38,279 nucleotides of DNA from the NCBI GenBank assembly GCA_902762375.1, contig CACWNY010000015.1, positions 1 to 38,279 on the forward strand. Direction: 5' to 3'. How positions within the stretch are numbered: the first letter of the stretch is position 1; the number at the start of each line of letters is the position of its first letter. The notes beneath the pieces were generated by a model. It was not told where the DNA came from. It saw only the letters and a program-made list of their open reading frames with translations, and ran no database searches. Positions 23,957-34,071 of this stretch are shown piece after piece. A program made the translations under genes and the position numbers. Source of the DNA: an uncultured Ruminococcus sp. Its GTDB lineage: Bacteria; Bacillota; Clostridia; Oscillospirales; Acutalibacteraceae.

Positions 23957-26893
23957 ATGGGCTTTATAAAGAGTTTGTTTGGTAATTACAGCAAAAAAGA
24001 GTTAAAACGGGTCAAACCGATTATGAACAAGGTATTAGCCTTAGAGGATAAGTATAAGGCGATGACAGAGGAAGAACTGAAAGACCAGACAAATATCCTC
24101 AAAAAAAGACTTGCTGAAGGTGAAACAACAGACGATATTTTACCTGATGCTTTTGCGGTATGCCGTGAAGCGTCCGACAGAGTTTTGGGAATGAAACATT
24201 ATCCTGTACAGGTAATCGGAGGAATTGTATTACATCAGGGACGAATTGCTGAAATGCGAACAGGTGAAGGAAAAACACTGGTGGCAACCTTACCTGCTTA
24301 CCTGAACGGACTGACAGGAAACGGTGTTCATGTTGTTACCGTCAACGATTACCTTGCAAAGCGTGACTCCGAATGGATGGGAAAACTGTATAACTATCTT
24401 GGTCTTACTGTAGGACTTATCGTGCATGACCTTGACAGCGAACAGCGTAAAAAGGCGTACAGTGCAGATATCACCTATGGAACGAATAATGAATTAGGCT
24501 TTGACTATCTGAGAGATAACATGGTTGTCTATAAAGAAAGAAAAGTACAGAGAGGTCATGCGTTTGCGATTGTTGACGAAGTTGACTCCATTTTGATAGA
24601 CGAAGCAAGAACGCCGTTGATTATTTCAGGTCAAGGAGATAAATCCACCGATTTGTATGAGAGAGCTGATAAACTTGCCCGCACATTGAAATACGAGAAA
24701 TTTGCGGAGTTGGACGCAAAAGAAGATAAAGAAGATTACTATAAAGAAAACGATATAGATTATGTCATAGACGAGAAAGCCAGAACAGCCACATTGACAC
24801 AGACAGGTGTTAAAAAAGTAGAAGCATTTTTCGGTATTGAAAACCTGACAGACCCCGACAACCTTACCATACAACATCATGTCAATCAGGCAATCAAAGC
24901 ACATGGTACAATGCGACTGGATACAGACTATGTCGTTAAAGACGGAGAAGTTATCATTGTTGATGAATTTACAGGTCGTTTAATGTATGGTCGAAGATAT
25001 AACGAGGGATTACATCAGGCGATTGAGGCAAAAGAGGGGGTTAAAATTGAAAACGAAAGTAAGACCTTAGCCACAATCACATTCCAGAATTATTTCCGAC
25101 TTTACAAAAAACTTTCAGGTATGACAGGTACAGCAATGACCGAAGAGGAAGAATTTGGTGAGATTTACGAACTTGATGTTATCGAAATCCCTACCAATAA
25201 GCCCATACAGAGAATTGACGAACCTGACTTTATTTTCAAGAATGAAAAAGGTAAATACAATGCGGTTATCGAAGATATTATAGAGTGTCACGAGAAAGGA
25301 CAGCCGGTACTTGTCGGTACGATATCCATTGAAAAATCAGAATTGTTGAGTGCTATGCTGAAAAAGAAAGGCATTAAACATAATGTTCTTAATGCGAAAC
25401 AGCACGAGAAAGAAGCAGAGATTGTTGCACAGGCAGGTAAAAAAGGAGCAGTCACTATTGCCACTAACATGGCAGGTCGTGGTACAGATATCATACTTGG
25501 CGGTAATGCAGAGTTCATGGCACTTTCCGAAATGAGAAAGCAAGGCTATGACGAAGAAATGATTACGCAGGCAACCAGTTACGGATATACCGAAGATGAA
25601 GAAATTCTTAATGCCAGAAAAACTTTTCAGGAACTCAATCAAAAGTTCAAAGACGAACTCAAAGATGAAGCAGATGAAGTAAGAGAAGCAGGCGGACTTT
25701 ATATCATTGGTACAGAACGCCACGAATCAAGACGAATTGACAATCAGTTGAGAGGTCGTTCAGGTCGTCAGGGTGACCCCGGAAGAAGCCGTTTCTATCT
25801 TTCCACAGAAGATGATTTGATGAGATTGTTTGGTGGAGAGAAAATGCAGGCAGTCATGGAGAGAATGAACACACCCGAAGATATGCCGATAGAGAACAGA
25901 TTGCTTTCCAACATTATTGAAAATTCCCAGAAACAGGTAGAAAGCCGAAACTTTGGTATTCGTAAGAATGTGTTGCAGTATGATGATGTTATGAACAAGC
26001 AGAGAGAAATCATTTATACACAGCGTGACCAGGTTTTGAACGGTGAAAATATCAAAGATGTTATTATCAAGATGATTAATGATAATATTGAAGAAACCGT
26101 AAAATTATATTGTGACAATGATATTCTCAGAGAACAGTGGAATTTAACCAGTCTTAAAGATTACTATACAGGTTGGATACTGGAAGAAGATGATGATTGT
26201 CTTGATTTCACATTGGACGAACTGGCAGATATGGAGAACAGTCATCTGATAGAGATTATCCAGAAGAAGGCACAGGATATTTACGAAGAAAATGAAAAGC
26301 TCTTACCCGAAGAAACCATGCGGGAAATGGAGCGTGTCTACTTGCTTAAGAGTGTTGATACCTACTGGATGCAACATATAGACGATATGGAAAATCTGAA
26401 ACAGGGCATACGCCTGAGAGCATACGGACAGAAAGACCCTGTTGTAGAATACCGATTTGAAGGTTTCGATATGTTTGACCAGATGATAGACGCCATCAGA
26501 GAAAACACAGCGAAATTATGTCTTTCCGCACCGAAGAAGATTGCCGAAGTACAGAAAAGACAGCTTGCGGATATTGAGCGTGCGAAAGCCATCAGAGAGG
26601 AACGCATAAAAGAGTTGCAGAGAGCTAAAGAAGAAGCCGTTTCTAACGCAGATGAAGAAGAAGTCAAAGAGATAGAGAAAGAAATCGAGGAAGAAGAACA
26701 GGAAAATGTTGAAGAAGCGACAGTAGTTATCAAAAGAGAGCAAATGGCAAATCCCACTTCCACAAGTGGTGGTTCAGATAACAGTACATCAAGCACATCA
26801 ACAACAGTTCGTAAGAAGAAAGTCGGCAGAAATGACCCTTGTCCTTGTGGCAGTGGAAAGAAATACAAAAAGTGTTGTGGTAAAGACGAGTAA
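23957..26893 (+). CDS. secA: Protein translocase ATPase SecA
   Basis: This 978-residue protein drives secretion through SecYEG by ATP hydrolysis on the inner membrane face. Walker A is RTGEGKT (G103-T107), then [13 protein letters not shown], the Walker B region [18 protein letters not shown], the preprotein cross-linking domain, [14 protein letters not shown], and [17 protein letters not shown]. The helical wing/scaffold follows. After an acidic coiled coil and a Ser/Thr-rich linker it ends with the SEC-C zinc motif [13 protein letters not shown]. It is longer than Bacillus SecA (about 840) mainly by an acidic insert near 560-600 and this tail. AGGAGGA precedes the ATG. A monocistronic unit with promoter and terminator. 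Confidence 0.98.
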   Translation: MGFIKSLFGNYSKKELKRVKPIMNKVLALEDKYKAMTEEELKDQTNILKKRLAEGETTDDILPDAFAVCREASDRVLGMKHYPVQVIGGIVLHQGRIAEMRTGEGKTLVATLPAYLNGLTGNGVHVVTVNDYLAKRDSEWMGKLYNYLGLTVGLIVHDLDSEQRKKAYSADITYGTNNELGFDYLRDNMVVYKERKVQRGHAFAIVDEVDSILIDEARTPLIISGQGDKSTDLYERADKLARTLKYEKFAELDAKEDKEDYYKENDIDYVIDEKARTATLTQTGVKKVEAFFGIENLTDPDNLTIQHHVNQAIKAHGTMRLDTDYVVKDGEVIIVDEFTGRLMYGRRYNEGLHQAIEAKEGVKIENESKTLATITFQNYFRLYKKLSGMTGTAMTEEEEFGEIYELDVIEIPTNKPIQRIDEPDFIFKNEKGKYNAVIEDIIECHEKGQPVLVGTISIEKSELLSAMLKKKGIKHNVLNAKQHEKEAEIVAQAGKKGAVTIATNMAGRGTDIILGGNAEFMALSEMRKQGYDEEMITQATSYGYTEDEEILNARKTFQELNQKFKDELKDEADEVREAGGLYIIGTERHESRRIDNQLRGRSGRQGDPGRSRFYLSTEDDLMRLFGGEKMQAVMERMNTPEDMPIENRLLSNIIENSQKQVESRNFGIRKNVLQYDDVMNKQREIIYTQRDQVLNGENIKDVIIKMINDNIEETVKLYCDNDILREQWNLTSLKDYYTGWILEEDDDCLDFTLDELADMENSHLIEIIQKKAQDIYEENEKLLPEETMREMERVYLLKSVDTYWMQHIDDMENLKQGIRLRAYGQKDPVVEYRFEGFDMFDQMIDAIRENTAKLCLSAPKKIAEVQKRQLADIERAKAIREERIKELQRAKEEAVSNADEEEVKEIEKEIEEEEQENVEEATVVIKREQMANPTSTSGGSDNSTSSTSTTVRKKKVGRNDPCPCGSGKKYKKCCGKDE

Positions 26894-26905
26894 TAAATAG
26901 TGTCA

Positions 26906-26950
26906 AATAAAAAATCTTTGGTACGATAAGTATCAAAGATTTTTTATTTT
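26906..26950 (+). terminator. secA terminator
   Basis: AAAAAATCTTTGGTAC and GTATCAAAGATTTTTT form a long stem with a short loop and a T-rich tail, just after the secA stop. The A-rich left arm may let it work for both strands. Confidence 0.85.
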
Positions 26951-27047
26951 TAAAGTGTATAAAAATATTATAATATGCTTTTAATAATAAAAAATAAACT
27001 TTGTTAATATCAATTTACTACAAACCTTAAAAAACAATAAAAGAGTA

Positions 27048-27077
27048 TTGCGAAATCACAGTATTATGTGGTATAAT
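27048..27077 (+). promoter_or_regulatory. Promoter of the sulfhydrylase gene
   Basis: TTGCGA (27048-27053), 18-bp spacer, TATAAT (27072-27077) with TG one base before. The leader is only about 30 nt, which leaves no space for a SAM or T-box riboswitch. Confidence 0.78.
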
Positions 27078-27114
27078 AAACTCTCAATAAACATCAATTT
27101 TTGGAGGAAAAACC

Positions 27115-28380
27115 ATGAAAGACGAAACAAAATGCCTGCACGCAGGTTACACACCTAAAAATGCAGAACCCAGAGTAATGCCTATCGTACAAAGCACTAC
27201 CTATGTTTACGATTCGACAGAAGAAGTAGCGTCTGTATTTGATGAACCGATGAAGTCACTGATTTACTCACGCTTTGCCAATCCCACAGTTATGGCAGTA
27301 GAAAATAAAATTGCCGAACTTGAAGGTGGGGTAGGGGCTATGTGTACATCTTCTGGACAGGCAGCAACCTTACTTTCTATTTTAAATATCTGTGAAGCAG
27401 GTGATAGTTTTATCAGTACACCTGAAATTTACGGAGGTACAGTCAATTTGTTTGCATTCACATTCAAGAAAATGGGAATAGAATGTATTTTTGTTGACCC
27501 GAATGCCAGTGATGAAGAAATTTCCAAAGCGTTCAAACCCAACACAAAAGCGGTTTTCGGAGAAACGATTGCTAATCCTGCATTGACTGTTTTTGACATT
27601 GAAAAATTCGCAAGGATTGCTCATGCACATAATGTTCCTTTGATTGTCGATAACACTTTTGCGACACCTGTATTATGCAAACCGTTTGATTTTGGTGCAG
27701 ACATTGTTGTACATTCCACTTCTAAGTATATGGACGGTCACGCTGTACAAGTAGGCGGAGTTATTGTTGACAGCGGTAAATTTGACTGGAAAAAGGGTAA
27801 TTTTCCTGGTATTAATGAACCTGATGAATCCTATCACGGTATTTCTTATACAGAAACATATGGTAATATGGCATACATTGTCAAAGCCAGAATGCAGTTA
27901 ATGAGAGATTTCGGTGTATATCCTGCGGCACATTCCGCATTTTTGCTGAACTTAGGTCTGGAAACCTTAGCGGTCAGAATGAAACGCTATTGTGAAAATG
28001 CCATGATAGTTGCCAGATATCTTGAAAACAATGACAAGGTAGAAAGCGTAAAATATCCCGGTTTAGAGAGTGATGCAAGCTATGAACTTGGCAAAAAGTA
28101 CCTGAAAGGTTGCAGTGGTGTTATTTCGTTTGTCATCAAAGGCGGAAAAGAAAACGCTATGAAGTTTATGAACTCTCTGAAATTAGCGTCCAATGAAGTT
28201 CATGTAGCGGATATCAGAACTTGCGTATTGCACCCTGCCAGTGAAACTCACCGTCAATTAACAGACGAACAACTGGTAGCAGCAGGTATTGAAAGCGGTA
28301 TGATTCGTTTTTCTGTCGGGCTGGAAAACATTGACGACATTCTTGCCGACATCGAAAAAGGTTTTTCTGCTATAGATTAA
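27115..28380 (+). CDS. metY: O-acetylhomoserine sulfhydrylase-type PLP enzyme
   Basis: This 421-residue protein belongs to the Cys/Met metabolism PLP family. It probably makes homocysteine from O-acetylhomoserine and sulfide. It has TKCLHAGYTP, QSTTYVYDS, YSRFANPTV, TSSGQAATLLSIL, and the PLP lysine K204 in HSTSKYMDGHA. Close relatives include cystathionine gamma-synthase and methionine gamma-lyase; the CLHAGYTP start and the 420-residue length favour MetY. GGAGG precedes the ATG. It is a single gene with its own promoter, followed by repeat R8. Confidence 0.85.
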   Translation: MKDETKCLHAGYTPKNAEPRVMPIVQSTTYVYDSTEEVASVFDEPMKSLIYSRFANPTVMAVENKIAELEGGVGAMCTSSGQAATLLSILNICEAGDSFISTPEIYGGTVNLFAFTFKKMGIECIFVDPNASDEEISKAFKPNTKAVFGETIANPALTVFDIEKFARIAHAHNVPLIVDNTFATPVLCKPFDFGADIVVHSTSKYMDGHAVQVGGVIVDSGKFDWKKGNFPGINEPDESYHGISYTETYGNMAYIVKARMQLMRDFGVYPAAHSAFLLNLGLETLAVRMKRYCENAMIVARYLENNDKVESVKYPGLESDASYELGKKYLKGCSGVISFVIKGGKENAMKFMNSLKLASNEVHVADIRTCVLHPASETHRQLTDEQLVAAGIESGMIRFSVGLENIDDILADIEKGFSAID

Positions 28381-28388
28381 GGACTAGG

Positions 28389-28587
28389 TTAAGGGCTTTG
28401 CCCTTAACAATCCTATGAGGGGCTTTGCCCCTCAACCCCACAAACTTTTTGAAAAAAGTTTGACAAAAACTTTTATGGCTCACTGCGTTCGGAATGTCTA
28501 TCATAAGTTGGACTATGACAATTAAAAGTTTTTTGTCCACTTTTTTTCAAAAAAGTGGGCGGGATTTTTAAGGGTGGCAACCCTTAA
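28389..28587 (+). repeat. Structured intergenic repeat, copy R8
   Basis: Forward copy between convergent metY and yajC: TTAAGGGC/GCCCTTAA, GAGGGGC/GCCCCTC, CAAACTTTTT/AAAAAGTTTG, GGCTCACTGCGTTCGGAATG, ACTATGACAATTAAAAG, CCACTTTTTT/AAAAAAGTGG and TTAAGGGT/ACCCTTAA. Confidence 0.9.
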
Positions 28588-28590
28588 ATA

Positions 28591-28631
28591 AAAAAACTGT
28601 ACACCTGAAAAAAACAGATGTACAGTTTTTA
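28591..28631. terminator. Bidirectional terminator between metY and yajC
   Basis: AAAAACTGTACACCTG and CAGATGTACAGTTTTT form a strong stem around a 7-base A loop, with A and T runs at both ends. It can stop the minus-strand yajC transcript and the plus-strand metY transcript. Confidence 0.85.
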
Positions 28632-28643
28632 CTTTGCGTAAAA

Positions 28644-29078
28644 TTATTTTTCTTCAGCTTTCTTTTTTTCTTTCTCTTTTTTCTTGTCGGCTTTAGGGTC
28701 AGCGATTGTTTTTTCAGTCACAATAGTTGACAATGCCCATTTCTGAAATAACATTCTTGTTCTGTCAGGTCCTGTTTCCAGAATAAACGAATCATCATCT
28801 TTAATGCTGACAACTCTGCCTGTAATACCGCCAATAGTAATAATTTCGTCACCAATTTCAAGGCTTTGTCTTAATGCTTCTTCTTCTTTTTTCTTTTTAG
28901 AGCTGGGTCTGATGAAAAGAAGATACATACCAATCAGTATTACCGCATATACAGCAATCATACCAATCATACCGCCCGTTGAAGATTGTTGTGTGGCGGT
29001 GTTCTGACTTGTTCCCATACATGACGAAAGTCCCAAAGCTGTCATAATGCCGAGTAAAGCTACCGTCAATTTTTTCAT
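28644..29078 (-). CDS. yajC: SecDF-associated translocase subunit YajC, with lipobox
   Basis: This 144-residue protein is the YajC subunit associated with SecDF and YidC. It has a membrane segment (GMIAVYAVILIGMYLLFIRP) followed by a basic stretch and the YajC core EIGDEIITIGGITGRVVSI. An Ala/Glu/Lys-rich tail follows. In front is a lipoprotein-type signal MKKLTVALLGIMTALGLSSC, with Cys20 as the likely lipid site. That is unusual for the family, which normally starts with the membrane segment. I start at the ATG 29078 with AAAGGA 11 bases upstream; an upstream ATG at 29111 would extend it by 11 codons. Confidence 0.9.
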   Translation of the reverse strand: MKKLTVALLGIMTALGLSSCMGTSQNTATQQSSTGGMIGMIAVYAVILIGMYLLFIRPSSKKKKEEEALRQSLEIGDEIITIGGITGRVVSIKDDDSFILETGPDRTRMLFQKWALSTIVTEKTIADPKADKKKEKEKKKAEEK

Positions 29079-29119
29079 TTCAAATTCAATCCTTTCTTTT
29101 ATGTAAAACAACAGAGTTC

Positions 29120-29147
29120 ATTATACCATATTTTTCAGGCAATGCAA
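29120..29147 (-). promoter_or_regulatory. yajC promoter
   Basis: On the minus strand TTGCAT (29142-29147), 16-bp spacer, TATAAT (29120-29125) with an extended -10 TG. It fits in the gap just after the tgt stop, so yajC can be expressed separately from tgt. Confidence 0.75.
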
Positions 29148-29156
29148 GAGATAAAA

Positions 29157-30290
29157 TCAAATTCTTGTACCGAGAATATCTTTATACTGATGATAAAACG
29201 CTGTAAAAGTGCCGTTGTCAAGTGCAATTCGAATTTTTTCCATGAGTGTATTATAGAAATAGATGTTGTGCATTACCGCAAGACGCATACCCAACATTTC
29301 TCCACTTTTAAAGAGATGATGTAGATAAGCCCTGTCAAAATGCTGACAAACAGGACAATCGCATTTTTCATCAACAGGAGAGGTATCAAGGGTATATTTA
29401 GCATTCATAAGATTGCGTATTCCTTGTGAAGTAAACACATGGGCATGTCTTGCGTTTCGGCTTGGCATAACACAATCAAACATATCTATTCCACGATATA
29501 CAGCTTCCAGAATATTTGTCGGAGTACCCACACCCATAAGATATCTGGGTTTGTCTTTGGGCATATATTCTTCCACTTTTTCAATGACATGATACATTAC
29601 CTCAGCAGGTTCACCCACAGCCAGTCCGCCAATAGCATATCCTGATAAATCCAGTTCACAGATAGTTTTCATATGTTCGGTTCGGATATCATCAAAGGTT
29701 GCTCCCTGATTAATTCCGAATAACATTTGTTGCGGATTGATAGTATTTTCCAATGTATTCAGTCTTGTGATTTCCGTTTTACAGCGTTCCAGCCATCTTG
29801 TTGTACGGGCAACAGAGTTTTTGGTATAGTTGTATTCCGCAGGATTTTCAATACATTCATCAAAAGCCATCGCAATGGTAGACCCTAAGTTGGATTGTAT
29901 CTGCATACTTTCTTCAGGACCCATAAATATTTTGTGACCGTCAATATGTGAAGAAAAATATACACCTTCCTCTTTAATATTTCTCAGTTTAGCCAGAGAA
30001 AACACCTGAAATCCACCGCTGTCTGTAAGAATAGGAGCGTGCCAACGGGTAAACTGATGAACACCGCCTAATTGTTTAACCACTGTATCTGTAGGTCTTA
30101 AATGAAGATGATAGGTATTGCAAAGCTGAACCTGACATTTCAAGTCCTTCAAATCCAACGCACTTACAGCACCTTTGATTGCACCGCAGGTAGCTACATT
30201 CATAAACAGAGGTGTCTGAACTGTGCCGTGAACAGTCACCAGTTCACCACGCCTTGCATGCCCCTCCTGTTTTAAAAGTTGAAAAGCCAT
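29157..30290 (-). CDS. tgt: tRNA-guanine transglycosylase
   Basis: This 377-residue enzyme exchanges G34 for preQ1 in tRNAs with GUN anticodons, in the queuosine pathway. The catalytic region has ILTDSGGFQVFSL with Asp90, and GVGTPTNILEAVYRGIDMFD with the nucleophilic Asp region. The zinc site is CDCPVCQHF with a later His. The start is MAFQLLKQEGHARRGELV, with AAAGGA upstream. It follows queA on the same strand, separated by repeat R9. queA-tgt-yajC order is widely conserved. Confidence 0.97.
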   Translation of the reverse strand: MAFQLLKQEGHARRGELVTVHGTVQTPLFMNVATCGAIKGAVSALDLKDLKCQVQLCNTYHLHLRPTDTVVKQLGGVHQFTRWHAPILTDSGGFQVFSLAKLRNIKEEGVYFSSHIDGHKIFMGPEESMQIQSNLGSTIAMAFDECIENPAEYNYTKNSVARTTRWLERCKTEITRLNTLENTINPQQMLFGINQGATFDDIRTEHMKTICELDLSGYAIGGLAVGEPAEVMYHVIEKVEEYMPKDKPRYLMGVGTPTNILEAVYRGIDMFDCVMPSRNARHAHVFTSQGIRNLMNAKYTLDTSPVDEKCDCPVCQHFDRAYLHHLFKSGEMLGMRLAVMHNIYFYNTLMEKIRIALDNGTFTAFYHQYKDILGTRI

Positions 30291-30316
30291 ATGTAATTAA
30301 TCCTTTCCCAAAGTAA

Positions 30317-30562
30317 TTAAAGGGCGTTGCCCTTTAAAATCCTACAAGGGGTTTCACCCCTTGACCCCACAAACTTTTTGAAAAAAGTTTGACAAAAACT
30401 TTCAAGGCTCACTGCGTTCGGAATGTTTATCATAAGTTGGACTATGACAATTAAAAGTTTTTTGTCCACTTTTTTTCAAAAAAGTGGGCGGGGTTAAGGG
30501 GCGGCAGCCCCTTAGTAGGATTTTTAAGGGCGACAGCCCTTAAAACTGGACGACAGCCCTTA
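30317..30562 (+). repeat. Structured intergenic repeat, copy R9
   Basis: Forward copy in the gap between queA and tgt: TTAAAGGGC/GCCCTTTAA, CAAGGGG/CCCCTTG, CAAACTTTTT/AAAAAGTTTG, GGCTCACTGCGTTCGGAATG, ACTATGACAATTAAAAG, CCACTTTTTT/AAAAAAGTGG, AAGGGGC/GCCCCTT and TTAAGGGC/GCCCTTAA. The queA stop codon (TAA on the minus strand) lies in its right edge. Its right half is nearly identical to the 114-bp units of R6. Confidence 0.9.
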
Positions 30563-31585
30563 AACTATAGCCATAGCGTCACCAAAAGAGAAAAAACGGT
30601 ATTTTTCTTTTACGGCAATTTCATAGCTTTTCATGATGGTATCATAATCCGCAAATGCCGAAACCAACATTATCAGAGTACTTTCAGGTAGGTGGAAGTT
30701 GGTAATCAAACCGTCAAGCACTTTGAACTGATAGCCTGGATAAATAAAAATATCTGTAAAGCCGTCACACGCTTTGATTTCACCGTTGTTCAATGTAGCA
30801 ACCGATTCCAATGTACGGCAGCTTGTCGTACCAACAGCAATAACTCTTTTGCCGTTTGCTTTTGTCGTTCTGATAAGTTCAGCGGTTTCAGGCGGTATTT
30901 CATAATGTTCGGCGTGCATTTTATGTTTAGTGACATCTTCTACCTTGACAGGTCTGAAAGTACCCAGTCCGACATGCAAAGTGACATAACCGATAGAAAT
31001 ACCTTTGGCTTGAATTTTCTGTAACAATTCTTTGGTAAAGTGTAAGCCTGCTGTGGGTGCAGCGGCAGAACCAAGTTCACGGCTGTAAACTGTCTGATAG
31101 CGTTCTTTATCCTTTAATTTTTCGGTGATATAAGGTGGTAAAGGCATTTGCCCGATTTTATCCAGTGCGGAGTAAAAATTCTCATCACAATAAAATTCAA
31201 CAATCCTGTTGCCACTGTCAAGCACATCGATGACCTTACAACGCATAACATCACCGAAAGTAAATTCATCACCTTTTTGTGCTTTTTTTCCTGGTTTTGT
31301 CAGACATTCCCATACCTTATCTTTAGTTTGTGAAAGCAGTAAAAATTCTACATTTGCTCCCGTTGAGCGTTTACCGTAAATTCTGGCAGGCAATACCCTT
31401 GAATCGTTGACTATCAGACAATCGCCCTCATCAAGATAATCAACGATATCATAAAAATGCTTATGTTCTAATGTATGATTTTTGCGGTTGATAACCATTA
31501 ATCTTGAACTATCTCTTGGTTCAACAGGGGTTTGTGCAATTAATTCTTTGGGCAAATCATAGTAAAAATCGCTTGTTTTCATCAT
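30560..31585 (-). CDS. queA: S-adenosylmethionine:tRNA ribosyltransferase-isomerase
   Basis: This 341-residue enzyme moves the ribosyl part of SAM onto preQ1-tRNA to make epoxyqueuosine. It has [52 protein letters not shown], and [18 protein letters not shown]. The length is normal. AAGGG lies upstream of the start; the double ATG makes the exact start uncertain by one codon. It follows pcrA by 13 bp. Its TAA stop is at the edge of repeat R9. Confidence 0.97.
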   Translation of the reverse strand: MMKTSDFYYDLPKELIAQTPVEPRDSSRLMVINRKNHTLEHKHFYDIVDYLDEGDCLIVNDSRVLPARIYGKRSTGANVEFLLLSQTKDKVWECLTKPGKKAQKGDEFTFGDVMRCKVIDVLDSGNRIVEFYCDENFYSALDKIGQMPLPPYITEKLKDKERYQTVYSRELGSAAAPTAGLHFTKELLQKIQAKGISIGYVTLHVGLGTFRPVKVEDVTKHKMHAEHYEIPPETAELIRTTKANGKRVIAVGTTSCRTLESVATLNNGEIKACDGFTDIFIYPGYQFKVLDGLITNFHLPESTLIMLVSAFADYDTIMKSYEIAVKEKYRFFSFGDAMAIV

Positions 31586-31598
31586 TCATCACCCTTAC

Positions 31599-34004
31599 TT
31601 ATATTTTTTCAAGTTTAGCAAAATTTGCCATCAGCTTTTTTGTACCGCTGTTTTCAAAAGCGATTTCCAGTAAAGTATCGTTTGCCATTGCTTTTGCGGA
31701 AATAACAACACCTTGTCCGAATACAGTATGTTTAACAGTATCGCCTGTTTTGAAAGTTGTTGTTGCAACAGAAGATACTTTTTTGGTTGGTATTTGTCTG
31801 ACAGGTGTTCTGTTGGCAATATAATTTGCCTTTTCAAAATCGCTGTTCAGATAAACGCTTTTTCGGTTATGTCCTGATACAAAATCGGTATTGAATGACC
31901 TTTGCGGTTTTTTCACGACTGATGAGGTAAAGATAATATTTTCTTTCGGAATTTCCTCCACAAAGCGTGAAAGTTCATTTCTGGTGGTTGAACCGTAAAG
32001 CATACGCTCATCAGCATGAACAATATAGAGTTCTTCTTTTGCTCTGGTAATGCCGACATAGGCAAGCCGTCTTTCTTCCTGAAGTTCATCGTGTTCAGAA
32101 GCTGAACGCAGACTAGGGAAAATTCCTTCTTCTGCACCTGCAATGAACACTACAGGAAATTCCAGTCCCTTTGCAGAATGTAAGGTCATTAAAACAACAC
32201 TGTCAGCACTCTTATCGTAATTATCAATATCGGATATCAAAGCAATATCTTCCAGAAATCCCTCCAATGTGGCACCGTCAGGATTGTCATTTTCATAGTT
32301 TTTGATTGCCGACAAAAATTCATTGATGTTTTCTATTCGTTCTTCGCTGTTTTCCTTTTCTCTTTTCAGATTTTCTATATAGAAAGTATCTTCCAAAATC
32401 TGTTGGTACAGTTTTTCCAGAGAAATATGTTTCTGATGATATAAGGTAATCAGATTATCAATAACCTTTGCAAAATCAGTAAGTTTTATGCGGACACGCC
32501 TAAGTTCTTCAAAGTTATTCGCATTACGAATAACTTCATACATACTTGTATTTTGAGAGGAGGCTATTTCACGGATTTTTTCAATCGTAGAAATTCCTAT
32601 AGCCCGTCGTGGTTTGTTAATAATACGGGAAAGTCGGATATCGTCATGAGGATTGTTAATAATCTGCAAATACGCAATCATATCCTTGATTTCTTCACGG
32701 TCATAAAAACGGTGTCCGCCAATAATACGGTGGGGAATACCTGCTCTTGTCATATACTGTTCCAGTGCATTGGATTGAGCGTTTGTACGGTAAAGTACGG
32801 CAAAATCGGAAAATTTGCGACCGTCATGTACTTTTTCTGTAACAGTATCAGCGATATATTTGGCTTCTTCACGCTCTGAGCGTGCAGTATGTACATGAAT
32901 TTTCTCTCCTGTAGGATTTTGCGTCCAAAGTGTTTTACCTTTCCGCTGGTCATTATGAGCAATAACCTTATTGGCAGAATTAAGAATATTTTTTGTCGAA
33001 CGGTAATTCTGTTCCAGTCGGATAACCTTACCGTCAGGATAATCTTTTTCAAACCCAAGAATATTTTTGATGGTAGCTCCTCTGAATTTATAGATACTCT
33101 GGTCATCATCGCCGACAACACAGACATTTCTATATTTTTCTGCCAAAAGATGAATTAATCTGTATTGCGAAAGGTTGGTATCCTGATATTCGTCAACCAT
33201 AATATAACGGAATAAATTCTGATAGTAAGACAGAACATCAGCATTATTCTGGAACAGCCTTACTGTGTTGTAAATCAGGTCATCGAAATCCATAGCGTCA
33301 ACCTTTTTCAGATTTTGGCTATAGAGTGTATAGGCTTTAGCTATGCTGATAAGACGGCTGTCAGTACCTGCAAGCTGTCTGAATTTTTCAGGACTTTGCA
33401 AGTTGTCTTTTGCTTTGGAAATTTCATTCAGAATACTTCTCAGCGGAATAATTTTTTCGTCCATACCGAGTGTTTGCATGACTTCTTTCATCTGTCTTTT
33501 CTGGTCATCGGTATCATAGATAGTGAATGTGTTAGTGTAGCCGAGTCTGTCACCGAAACGCCTTAAAATTCTGGCACAGGTAGAATGAAAAGTTGATGCC
33601 CATATTTCACGAGCGTCAGGAACTTTAGTCATAATGCGTTCTTTCAGTTCGTTAGCTGACTTGTTGGTGAAAGTAATAGCAAGTATCTGCCATGATTTTG
33701 CAGGATTAACACTCAATCTTTTTTTCAATTCATCAGGAACTGTTTTTTTATTTTTGGCACAGTCAGTCAGAAACTGTATTTCATTTTCGCTGAAAGTATC
33801 GTTAAAAACATCGCTGTTATAAGCATTTCCCCAACTGAGTATATTGGCAATTCTGTTGACAAGTACGGTTGTTTTTCCACTGCCTGCACCTGCCAGAATG
33901 AGTAGTGGATTTTCAGTTGTGACGACTGCTTCAAATTGTTTATCATTCATTCTGGAAAAGTCATTTTCAATAAGCTGATTTCTTAAAGTAATTAAATTAT
34001 TCAT
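31599..34004 (-). CDS. pcrA: UvrD/PcrA-type DNA helicase
   Basis: This 801-residue protein is a superfamily 1 3'-5' helicase for repair and replication restart. It starts MNNLITLRNQLIENDFSRMN, with AAAGGAG upstream; a longer frame to 34115 would run into the terminator hairpin. Motifs are Q (NDKQFEAV), Walker A AGAGSGKTT, ITFTNKSANELKERI, VDEYQDTN, GDDDQSIYKFRGA, RLEQNYRST, TLHSAKGLEFPVVF and YVGITRAKEELYI. An extra segment of about 50 residues sits between Walker A and motif Ia. The C-terminus has a Tudor-like TGDTVKHTVFGQGVVIS. Confidence 0.95.
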   Translation of the reverse strand: MNNLITLRNQLIENDFSRMNDKQFEAVVTTENPLLILAGAGSGKTTVLVNRIANILSWGNAYNSDVFNDTFSENEIQFLTDCAKNKKTVPDELKKRLSVNPAKSWQILAITFTNKSANELKERIMTKVPDAREIWASTFHSTCARILRRFGDRLGYTNTFTIYDTDDQKRQMKEVMQTLGMDEKIIPLRSILNEISKAKDNLQSPEKFRQLAGTDSRLISIAKAYTLYSQNLKKVDAMDFDDLIYNTVRLFQNNADVLSYYQNLFRYIMVDEYQDTNLSQYRLIHLLAEKYRNVCVVGDDDQSIYKFRGATIKNILGFEKDYPDGKVIRLEQNYRSTKNILNSANKVIAHNDQRKGKTLWTQNPTGEKIHVHTARSEREEAKYIADTVTEKVHDGRKFSDFAVLYRTNAQSNALEQYMTRAGIPHRIIGGHRFYDREEIKDMIAYLQIINNPHDDIRLSRIINKPRRAIGISTIEKIREIASSQNTSMYEVIRNANNFEELRRVRIKLTDFAKVIDNLITLYHQKHISLEKLYQQILEDTFYIENLKREKENSEERIENINEFLSAIKNYENDNPDGATLEGFLEDIALISDIDNYDKSADSVVLMTLHSAKGLEFPVVFIAGAEEGIFPSLRSASEHDELQEERRLAYVGITRAKEELYIVHADERMLYGSTTRNELSRFVEEIPKENIIFTSSVVKKPQRSFNTDFVSGHNRKSVYLNSDFEKANYIANRTPVRQIPTKKVSSVATTTFKTGDTVKHTVFGQGVVISAKAMANDTLLEIAFENSGTKKLMANFAKLEKI

Positions 34005-34023
34005 TTCTACTCCTTTCTCACTA

Positions 34024-34062
34024 CAAAAAAGTACAACAATGCTGTCTGATAAGCATTGTTGT
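34024..34062 (-). terminator. Terminator between the lipoprotein gene and pcrA
   Basis: On the minus strand ACAACAATGCT and AGCATTGTTGT form an 11-bp stem, followed by ACTTTTTTG. It lies 10 bp after the lipoprotein stop and only about 20 bp before pcrA. Confidence 0.8.
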
Positions 34063-34071
34063 TGAAAAAAC

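Noticed and set aside
26362..26868. 168-codon minus-strand frame
   Set aside because: Antisense to the low-complexity SecA tail, which gives a Ser/Leu-rich shadow.
27078..27114. SAM or T-box riboswitch upstream of the sulfhydrylase gene
   Set aside because: The predicted leader is only about 30 nt, too short for either.
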